NCBI RefSeq assembly: GCF_036588685.1
Contig: NC_086386.1
Location: 70,244,682-70,308,681, forward strand
Reading direction: 5' to 3'
DNA length: 64,000 nt
DNA from: Mytilus trossulus
Taxonomy: Eukaryota; Mollusca; Bivalvia; Mytilida; Mytilidae
Shown here: in pieces, positions 15,001-27,000 of the stretch
Layout: each line of letters starts with the position of its first letter
How positions within the stretch are numbered: the stretch's first letter is position 1
Translations under genes and position numbers: made by a program
Notes under the pieces: model-generated
What the model was told of the DNA's origin: nothing
What the model saw: only the letters and a program-made list of their open reading frames with translations
Database searches by the model: none

Positions 15001-18000
15001 ACAATATAACAAAGGTCATTTTCCTGACTTGGTACAACAAAAATAGAAAAAAATGGTAGGTTGAACCTGGTTTTGTGGCATGCCAAACCTCCCGCTTTTA
15101 TGGCAATGTTAAATATATCATTAAAACGACAACACAACATGACATATACACGATATTAACATAAATATAATATAGATAGATAACGACTTCGTGCAATTGA
15201 ATTCTCTATGTCTACTTATTTTCATATTTAGGTTGAAAATTTATTTTAATCATCGTTTCGGCCATTATTAAAGAGGGGCTGAAGATATTAGAGTCGAACT
15301 CATAAATCCAAAATAAATTGACAACGCCATGGATAAAAATTTATAAAAAAAACAGACAAATGATAGGTCAAAAGACACAACATAGAAACTAAAGACTAAT
15401 CAACACGAAGCCCACCATAAACTGGGGGTGATTTCAGGTACTCTGGAAGGGTAAGTAGATCCTTCACTCGTCATGTTACTCATGTTATTACAAACCCGGT
15501 AGTCTAATTCGGTAGGTCACAATCGTTGTGAAAATGGAAGTGAATTATGGTTACGACATAAGGAACATATCCGATATTATATGTGAAACAGTTATCCCAT
15601 AACAGTCAACCAACTCGTGATGGTGTCCGTAAAATATAGGAAGGGAAGATTTCAACTTTCAAATAAGAATGAGTAATTGTGGATCGAATAAGAGAATCAA
15701 AAGATTTGCCTTTGTTTCACTTTCAATGTTGACATATCTTTCCTAATAATAACCGAGAACGCATAATTCATGAATACTCCATCTCTAGCTATGGGTTTAT
15801 TTAAAGGCCACATGAATACGTATCCAATGAGGTCGGATTATTGACTTGCAAGCGAATAAATAATTATCAACGTGCATTAGCTTGTTTTGGAAAAATTGAA
15901 CCATTTTGGCAGCTAAAATCGAATTATTATTTCACTATTTCACTTTCATTAATAATTGAAAAAAAAAATGATCTTTTGATTTTTTTTTTATATTTCTCTC
16001 GTAGCCAGTGCCCTTTTAACGCCGTTACTATTTTTAATATTATCAAACAAATTGGTTACAGATGCGCATGAAGCGGGTTTATATGTAGCAACGCTAAAAA
16101 AAGCTGTGTAATCAAAAGCAATATAGGATAGATATAACATGTATAATAAGATTAGATATGAGTGCTAATGAGACAACTCTCCATCAAAACCTTTTGTAAA
16201 ACTAAGCCATTATAGGCAAAAGTACGGTCTTCAGCATGGAGCCTTGGCTCACACCGAACAGCAAGCTATAAAGGACCCAAAAATTACTTCTGTAAAGCCA
16301 TTCAAACGAGAGAAAAAAACACCGGTCTTATATTTATGTATATAAATACGGGAAACGAGAAACCCTTATGAACCACATAAAAAAAGGCAACTACTGAACA
16401 TCAGATTCCTATATTCACACATCATAGTTATGCCTTTCCAGGTGAACTTCTGCAAAAGTTGAGAGGGTTAGGGTTTCAAACAGCTTCTGATTTACAAGAT
16501 CTACTACTTGTTAGCTCATTTAAGAGTTACTGGAATAGGGTATATTTGGTGGGTCCATATTCTGTTGGAAAAAGTTGTTTAGCAAAAATTCTCGTTGGTG
16601 AACCAGTTCCAGAATCAAGAGAGTCCACCGATGGCATATGGATCTGCATGGGAAAAGCTGGTATGGATGTGGATGAAATGAAATGGATAAATTTTGAGAA
16701 GGGTATGTTTACACGTTTATACATAATGTCATCATCGTGACATTTTTAAATTCTTTCTCAATGATGTAAATATCTACACTTTTATGATTAGTAATCCGAA
16801 GGTTCGCTGCAGATAAAAGCTTCATGTAGCAAGGTAAATCTTTAATTTTTCACAAAAAGTCCTGTACTATGTCAAGGATTTTCCAGTTTTTAACTTCTTA
16901 TTTATTTCGTTAACCATTTTATTTTGTTAGTTTTTATAGTCTTCACGTTTTAGAAATTACCCTCAGTTTTTGTATTTTTGTTGATCTTTTTTTTTTATAA
17001 ATGATCAATATCCGTAGTAGTATATATTATTGTTTATTAATTTCAAACATTTAAATAAGTGATCTTGCGTGTGTGTGTGTGTGTGCTTTCCCTCCCCTAG
17101 TGATGTCATATTTAGTGATAATTTTTAACATTGCGGGATGCTTGGCTAGCCATAGAACCAGTCTCAAAATTTTCTGCTAATAGTAATCAAAGGTACAAAT
17201 GTACCAGAATTATAATTTAAAACGCGTTTCGTCTACATAAAACTCATCAGTGACCCTTTTATCAAAATAGTTATAAAGCCAAACAAATACAAAGTTGAAG
17301 AGAATTGAGGACCCAAAATTCCAAAACATTGTGCCTATCAAGGCTAAGGTAATCTATGCCTGCTATAAGACATCCGTAATATTTCGAAAAAATTATACTT
17401 TTGTAAACAGGAAATTTATAAATATGACCATATAATTGATATTCATGTCAACACCGAAGTCCTGACTACTTGGCTGGCGATACCATCGGCAGACGTGCGT
17501 TTTGTCTACATAATGTCGGCTTCACACATTGGCGTATAGACCAACGTGCACCAGACGTACAGAGAAAATTCCGCATACGTTAGGTGCACGCACGTTGTAT
17601 AAGTTTGAAGTACGTCGAAATGCAAAGGTAAACGTTTGGTGAACGTTATAACTCTAGCAAATTTTTCATAAGCATACAAATTTTAATCTAGCACTAGCGT
17701 TTGTCAAGAGTATGCATGTTGGCTACACACACGTATTCATTTACGCTACAAGCGCGTTGAAAACGCTACAAAAAAAGTTTGAGACACGTTTAGAACACGT
17801 TGTATATGCCTCAAGATCGTTGTACGTTTACTTTGACGTATGCAGAACGTGCTTGTAACAAACACTCAATAATTACACGTCCCAGATACGCCGAGAGCAC
17901 AAATAACCGTCTCAGATACGACTGAGACGCGTCTTAAATACGTTTAAAGGACGTTTTCCTTCTTAACGTGCATTTTAACTACGTTAGTCAAACTCCAGAC

Positions 18001-21000
18001 ATACACCAACATACGTTACTTGAACGCCCGATAAACGCAAATGCACGCTTCTCGTACGCCCAAAACACGCTTAAAGCTCGTTGTGTACACGATACAGATA
18101 TGATTGACAAGTTGGATGCATCCAAAAATACTAACGTATTGGCAACGTACATGGGTTTTTAACACGCCCAGTGTACGTCAGTGTTAAACGCTGATGTTTG
18201 ACGCTGGTATTAGACTCATCAATGACCTAAATTATCCTGTACGAAGTCCAGAATATGGCGGTTGTTATCAAATAGTTTGTTTATATATGTGTTGCTGTTT
18301 GTTTTTGTTGCACTTCAGTGTTTTAGTTGTTCGCCTATTGTCCTCTTATAGTTGATGTGTTTTCCTCGGTTTATGTTTGTAACCGGATCTGTTTTCTCTC
18401 ATTTGATTAATGATATTTGTACACCGGTGTATTACTGCTACTTTTATCTAACTTATTAATGTATTATTTAAAAGGTCACGCTGCCACTGAGATACTGACG
18501 ACTATGTTGATGTCACTTTCAAGTGCTGAGGTATCAGCCCAAACCCGTGTTGACAGTACAAATGTCGAAACAAAACATAGGACTCTTGAACCAAAACAAA
18601 AATGCAAACATCAAGGAATAAATGTATATGAAGAACCTTCCAAATGTTCATTAGTGAGTGCCGAGGCTGACATGTCCAATGCATTATCTCATAAGCTATC
18701 AGAGAGAGGAATTACAGATAAACCTGAAGACCTTGTTTTATTCAGACGCAAATGCATGGATGCTCAGCAATCTGAAAAGAATATAAATTCCGCTTTCTCA
18801 TTAAATGTCAGTCAAGACAAATATGATACCGATAATAAATCGGAAGTTTTTTGCACTAAAATTTCTTCCAATGATGAGAAAAAAACTGCATTTAGAGTCG
18901 ATTCGAGTATGAAAAGACTTATCCAAGAATTGCCTATAATTAAAGAGAGAAATCGAAGCTCCACAGAAACAATTAAGGTAAAGTCAGGAAACTTTGAAAG
19001 CGAATGGATGAAGGATATTTCTAGCGACATGTCCAAAGACAAAATACATGAGTTAATGATCAAAGCAGTGAAAGAAGGGAAATACAAACAGAAGATAGTA
19101 CCAATAGATATTTGGGACTTTGGGGGACAGAAAGATTATCATATGACTCACCAATTGTTCATTACTAGCAGAGGTATCTTTATCCTGATGTTCAATGGAA
19201 GTATTGGAATACACAAACCCCAACCCGACCTTGGGTCTCTACCGGGACACTTTGGGAAACCAACAGTGGCAGGTAATAGTGAGGAAATAGTTAAAGCTTA
19301 ACATATGTAGTTTTTTCAATAGAACAAAAGATTTCTATCTAGCTATAACAACTAATAAACCCACCGTTTTCTACATAAAGATTTGCCTGTACCAAGTCAG
19401 AAATATGATTTTTTTTTTACATTTGTTTGGTGTGTTTGAGCTTTTGATTTTGAAATTTGATAAAGGACTTTTCGATTTGATTTAAATAGTTAAACCGAGA
19501 ACATAAGAATTAAGAAAAAAAATGGTTCAAACTAGTGATAACCTTACATTTTTTGTGTTTTTGTTTCAGTTTACCTTTTACATTGGGTGAATTCGATCTT
19601 GACGTTCTGTAAACGATCAAAAGAAGGTTTTCCTAAAATCATATTTGTTGCTACTCATAGGGACATGGTATCATGGGTATGGAAGGTAAATGAAACTCAG
19701 TCTCTTATTGCAGAAAACAGAAAGATACCAATGGTACATTCAACATGTTTAAACTCAAGTCGAAAATAAACTGACAAAGCTACAGTGTATGGCATTATAC
19801 AAAAAAACAAATTGACGAAAAAAAGGTATAAAAACACAACATGGAAAACTGACCACCAAGTTAATGGACGTCCGGAAAGATATGCAGATCATGCTATACA
19901 TGTGGCAGCTGCAATTATGCTCTTGCGATAACAACCCTATTAATAGACGACCAACGCACGTTTCGTCAACAATAGACTAATAAAAGACAAAACAAATAAC
20001 GATATGAAAGAACATTCAGGACACAAATTCCGAAATGTTTAGCCACATATACTTAGGGTAGTCTATGGTATGTCAAAAACCTAAGTTTTGTAAACAGTTA
20101 GTTCTTGCTGTTGGACAAAAATTCATCAATATCGATGGTGCATATATATATTTAAATCAAAATAAATATACAAAGTCTTTCGAATGAGATTTCAATCCAT
20201 ACTTTATAGTGCGTATGTACATGTTGTAATGTTACACTATTGAGTCAGATAAGAGTGGAGGTTTTCGTTCCATTAAACCATTCCACACCCTGCAGTTGTT
20301 TGAACCTGTCGGAAGTCAGAAATCTGATGTTCAGTAGTTGCCGTTTGTTGAGGTGGTTTATAAATGTTTATAATTTTTCGTTTTATATAGATTGGACCGT
20401 TGGTTATCCCGTTTGAATGGCTTAACAGAAGTCATTTATGGGCCCTGTCCTGTATAGCTTGTTGTTCGGTGTGAGCCAAGGGTCCGTGTAATACACCGTA
20501 CTTTGGCCATATAAATGTTTTGATGGAGAGTTGTCTTTGCTTTTAGTAAAGTTTCTTTATACAAATAATTATAGTTTTTGACTTATACTCTTTACATATT
20601 CAGTGTTTCGAAATTAAAGACAACCAAAAAGAGAATTGGTTCTGTTTTGTTTTAAAAAAAAGAATGGTCAATACCATGTATATTCAAATATGGGAACAAA
20701 CTATGTGACTATACTAGCCGACCTTAACTTTTATGTTTTATTCATATGAAACATACTTTACACAAAAGAATATCAAGACGATTGCAAAGACGCTAGGTTA
20801 TCCTCTTACTACAAGTTCTGCAATACATAACGATAATGTCTTTTTATAGTTTGAAGACTCTGTTGAACGGAGCTATCCCATCAAATTAAATCACAGTATA
20901 CAACAGATACAGTTATATCTGTCTCATTCTAGGCTTACATCTAGGACAAAAAAACTAATTTAAAATAAAAGACAATTGCAGTTTCCTAATTGTAACAGTT

Positions 21001-24000
21001 TCGATTTCATTTCAGCATTTCAATATGTGTTTTCGATAACATATAGAAAATATAAATTCTTCATTCCTACGTAGCCACATTCCAACAGAGCCTGCATTTA
21101 GAGTATAAATCTACTAGCTAATACGAAACTCAAGATCATGCATTGACTATCATTATTTCCTTTCTGCTTACAAAGACGCTGTAAAAACACTAGTTCAAAG
21201 TGGTGAAGTTGGAGTCATTAAGGGCGCATTCATGAGTTGGATGACAGCTATGGAATATCTGTTTAACTAAAGACAAATTTATTATCCTTTCAGAGCACCT
21301 GGGATCATCGGACTTTTGAATGGATTCTTGTAGCACCGTCTACAGATTTCCATGTTTTACTCTGTTAACTGTGGGTTGCCTTTTAATCTTTTTTTTCGTT
21401 TTTTCACATGGCACTGTTGATGAGTTTAATTAAAATTGAAATTTTCATCTTTATAGACGAATGGATGGGTGATTATTTAACGTCTAGTAGCTTATACAAT
21501 ACATATTCAGAACAGGAACATGTTTATACGATTTGAATATGTACCCTGCTTTGAACATCACTGATACTGTGAGTTAAGTCACAGTATAACAGTGTGTAGA
21601 AAGATTTGTCAAATTTCCCGGTAACATTTATCTGTCTCTCAGCTTTTCAAAAGTCACAAATCGATTGAGAAAAAAACCAATTCCTGGTTAAAATATAATT
21701 AAAGGCAACAACAGTATACCGCTGTTGGTAATACAACAGATAAAACACATTAGCTATAAAAGGAAAACCACGAAACAACAGAAATATTGAAGTGCACTAA
21801 ACAAACGAAATTGCAACTTACATAGAAACGAACTATTGGATGACAACTGTCATAAATACTGACATGGTACATGACAATTTAAGACAAAAATGGTTGGTTG
21901 AACCTGGTATAGTTGCTATCCAAACCCTGCGCTTCACGGCAATGTTAAATAAACCACTAAAATGACAACATCCCATGCTAAGAATACAGTTGAAATGAAT
22001 GCAAGAACGCTCAGGACGGAGACATAGATAAATACATTTTGAAATCGTTTTTGTTTCAAAAAGGATAGAATGTCAGTACTGCTCATTCCAGTTTATACTG
22101 TACCCCCACACATGTATTCTTCTTCTTTTGTTGCAGTGGAGATTCGAATCATACAGACACAAGATTGAAGACGAAATACAAACGCTATTTAAATCGCATG
22201 CCGGCTGGATGCATTTAGAATTTAAGCCGCTACTGTTCATAAATTCCTTAAATCCTGAAGACCCAGAAATAATCGAACTACAACACCGTATTTTAGAAAA
22301 AGCGACTCAGCATCCACTATGGGGGGACGAAATGCCAACCAAATGGATTCCACTAGATCTGCAGTTGACAAGGAAAGCTGAAGAAGGTATTAATGTCATA
22401 ACACGGAAGCAACTAATGTCTTTAAATTCTAAAAATGAGTCAATGGAGTTATCTGAAAAGCAAATTGAAACATTTCTGGAAGTTCAACATTCAATTGGAA
22501 AGCTTCTGTATTTCAATGTAGAAAATCTCCGTGACCATATCATTATATCACCAGTGTACTTAGTGGAAGTTTTGACGTCATTAGTGACAGCAAAACAGTT
22601 TTGGCCGAAAAGAGAGGATTTTCCTAGAATCTTGAAGAACCTGCAAACAACTGGATACATTGATAAGAAGGATATATATTACTTGTGGACACAAGAGGAG
22701 TTCATTCATATTCTGAAATACAAGGAATACATGATCGATCTGTTAGTACATTTAGATGTAATCATCGCTCCGAGAACTAGCTTTGAACTTTCCAGTAGCC
22801 CATTAAGAGATGTTTCGCGTTTTCTTGTGCCATGTATGATAACCAAAACAAACGACACAAAGTATTTGGAAAAGTTTCGGAATTATAATAATTCAATTGT
22901 CATGGCCTATAAATTTATAGAAGAAATCATACCGCCGGCATTGTTATACCGATTCCTTGGCTCCATTGTTACTATGTGGCACGTAAAGAAATATGCATGT
23001 ACAGAGAGTAATAGCGAAAAACCAATGCTTTTCCGTGATCTTTATGTAGTTGAAACTGGCAACAGTCACGAAATTGCTGTCCAGGTGAAAGGAAACAGAG
23101 TCGTGGTTTCACTTGTACATACAGTGAACAAGGAGAATATTATCCCAACTCTAGCTTCTTCTATTCAAGAATGTCTTACCACTTCAATGCATGGAGTTTG
23201 CGAATTTTACTCAACTTTATCTGATTCTCAAACTAGTTCAGAACATCAGCCAATGCCATTCAAAATCGAATTTGGTGTATTTTGCAAGTCAGATATATGT
23301 TTTTTTCATCACAATGAAATACGTCTAAACTCGCCGTGGTTTTGTAGTCAGCACAGCAAGAATAACGAAGTTGGATTCCTTCAAGCTTGGTTTTCTGAAA
23401 AGGTAGATAAACATCTAAACTGGAAAAGATTAAATATATGATCAGAATATAAGTCATATTATCCTTCTTATTATGTAGTCTATTATGTGATAGAAATAAT
23501 TACAAACAATTACAAACAAATGTATAATCACACTGTACTTCAATAAGGCTTGGAATTTTTGAAATATGAAGTGAACAAAAAAATAGTAAGGAAGATAAGG
23601 GGGTAATCTAAAAACCACAAACGAAATACAAAGTACATAATGGTTGAGTAAAAAAAATACCAAACAGTAATGAGGGAATAAAACTAGCTATTAAACAACA
23701 TTATATGACACCTTCTTACGGTGGATTTTACAAAACTAACTTCGTTGTAATTTTGAACGAAAACATTCTTTATCAAGAGTTTATATCTCTCTATTCCAGG
23801 AACCTTCAGATCACTGCCACAACAATTGCAAAGGTAAGTGTATCAACATGACAGTATTTCACACGTACCCTTAATATATGATTTAGCTAAAAAAGGGGAC
23901 TAATGTCGAACTCATTTCAATTTTATAATTATGAGTAATTTACTTACTTAGGTCCTATTTTGAACACAGAATTTACACATATTTGTATCGATATTGACAA

Positions 24001-27000
24001 AGGTACGTAACTTCAAAGTAGAATCTATGACAAACATGACAAAAACGAGGCAAAATATACCAGTTGGATATACAAACTAATATATCAAAAAATAAATGGA
24101 AAACGCTATATAGGGCTAGAAAAAAAAGACCAAAAGACAAACTAAAGTACACAAACCACAACATAGAAAACTACAAAAAGAGGAACACGAAACCAACCGG
24201 AAACAAAAAGGCTTGATTTCAAGTGCTCCGGAAGGGTAAAAAGATCGTTCTCCACATGTGACACTGGCCATGTAACTCGTGCTATTACAAACTCGGTAGT
24301 AAAACTAAGTCAGAAGGTCCTTTAAGAGAAAAAGGGACGCAATAAGTTACAATATAAGAACATATCCGCTACTATCTTTGAAACATTATGTTCAATAACG
24401 GTCACCAAATAAAACTGGCGATGACGTCCGTAAAACTTACGAAGGGATGATTTTAACTTCACAACTTGGAACACTTGTTTTATTTGCTTCCTATTGAGCA
24501 GCAATTGTTGTGATTAATTCACCCTTCCGGAGCAACTAAGATCACCCAAACATATGTGTGGGATTTGTTTGCTTAGTTTTTAGTTTTCTGTGTTTTGTCT
24601 TGTGTACTTTTATTTGCATTTGTCTGTTTATCTTTTTTCTCTTTTAGCGATGACGTTGTTTTGTTTTAAATATATTGATTTTAATGTCACCCGGTATCTT
24701 TTGTCCTTCTGTTATAAATAATTTTGTTTCCAATTCATCAGCAGAAACAATCGATTTGTTCGATCTTATGGTGTTTACATATATCTATTAATTTTGCCAT
24801 TTGATTAGGGATTTTTATTTTTTATACATTGGGTATTAAGAAGTAAACAAACAGTAAGTAGTGCTTTGAATCGAATATTCACAATCTATTTAATGTCACC
24901 CGGTATCTTTTGTCCTTCTGTTATAAATAAATTTGTTTCCAATTCATCAGCAGAAACAATCCATTTGTTCGATCTTATGGTGTTTACATATATCTATTAA
25001 TTTTGCCATTTGATTAGGGATTTTTTTTTTTATACATTGGGTATTAAGAAGTAAACAAACAAGTAAGTGCTTTGAATCGAATATTCACAATCTAAATAAT
25101 ATGGAACACAGTCTATTACAGATATATCATCGAAACCATATTCTTCACAGCACAAACAAGGGTATTATCAAACACACGAATTATCTAATTTCTCAAATTC
25201 AGCTTACAAATGTTCGCTATTTATTAAGCGATGACAGTTATATATATTGTGTGTGCTTATGTATGTGTTTTGAAATGTTTGAACGTACTTACAAGTATTA
25301 CAATTTATATTTAGGACTTGGGACAATGACACAAGAACAGTGTCCATCGGACAAACACCTGAGAAGACTGGTTAAAGAGCTATCTCCGGGGAAGTGTCGA
25401 GAACTGGCAATCGAACTCGGACTAGAAGTTCATGAATGGGAAAATTTTGAAACCCAATTTCAGCATCAAATTTCAGATGATTTTAAATTCGTAGCAGTGC
25501 AGTCTTGCGCGGAAAAAAATGAGAACTTTACATTTCATATGCTTGTTAGTGTCTTGGAAAAACTAAAGCTTAGTCATCATCTTCTTTGTAAGGTAAGACT
25601 GTTTTTTAATTTTATTGAACTATTGAAAATATGTGGAAATCAACAGCACTTATTTAATTTCTTTCATTTCAGTCGTTTGGTAAAATTTAACAGATTAATT
25701 TGAAAACCTTACACCTTATTTGAACAATACCAAAATACAATAAAGAATTACCAGGTATGTTAGGTATACCCCAATCAGACTATAACAGAAAGAAGACGTG
25801 TAAATTAACTTCAGCTTGCCATGTACAGATCATCGTTCTTTCATTAAAGTACACATTAAAATGGTAAATCATTCATTAAAACACCTTGAATGTTTGCAAG
25901 TTATAATTGCCGCATTTTTGTGCCTGTCCTTAGACACAAACCTCTAGCCTTTTTTTTTTCTTTTTTTTTAATTTTAGTTCATTTATATATTTCAGAGTTT
26001 AGAGTGACGTCAATTGTCACAAAAAAGTACACATTTGTGCTTATGGCCTAGCTAAAGTCCGTCTCCGAGTTAGGGAGTTTCTCCCTGTGTTGACGACCCG
26101 TTGATGGCGATGGGCTATTATCTGATATCTGGTCGGGTGCATGTCTCTATGACACATTCCCCATTTCCATTCTTAATTTGATTTTCCTAGCGTATTTTGT
26201 CACAAGTGTTTTCTGTGTCTGTTACATTTTAATATTATGTTTCTGTTTTTTCGTTGTTCTCTTATATTTGATGTGTTTCAGTTTTAGTTGGTATAAAATA
26301 AAATTTAGAATGGAAATGGGGAATGTATCAAAGAGAAAACAACCCGACCATTGAAAAAAACAACAGAAGAAGGTTACCAACAGGTCTTCAATGTAACGAG
26401 AAATTCCCGCACCCGGAGGCGTCCTTTTGCTGGCCCCTCAACAAATATATACTAGTTCAGTGATAATGAACGCCATACTAATTTCCAAATTGTACACAAG
26501 AAACTAAAATTAAAATAATACAAGACTAACAGAGGCTCCTGACTTGGGACAGGCGCAAAAATGTGGCGGGGTTAAACATGTTTATGAGATCTCAACCCTC
26601 CCCCTCTACCTCTAGCCAATGTAGAAAAGTAAAGGCAAAACAATACGCACATCTAAAATTCAATTCAAGAGAAGTCCGAGTCTGATGTCAGAAGATGTAA
26701 CCAAAGAAAATAAACCAGATGACAATTTTACATAAATAACAACAGACTACTAGCAGTTAATTGACATGCCAGCTCCCGACTTCAATTAAACTGATTGAAA
26801 TATTATGATTTCATCATATGAATATCAGGCACAATCCTTCCCGTTAGGGGTTAAGTATCATACCATCATAAAATATATGAGAAGAACCTAACCCGTGTCA
26901 TGCCAACAACTGATTTTTTAATAAATGTGTTTAGTTCAAATGCAAAGACCCTATAAGTGAATCAATATTAATGCCAAAATATGCAATCTTTGATGACCTG

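Noticed and set aside
17968..18162. 64-codon ORF in the ACGT-rich block
   Set aside because: No domain or codon signal; it is a by-product of the CpG-rich repeat composition.
25101..25314. Upstream extension of the death-domain ORF starting with ATG at 25101
   Set aside because: Composition is intronic, an ATTTAG acceptor precedes 25315, and the phase from exon 13 requires that acceptor.
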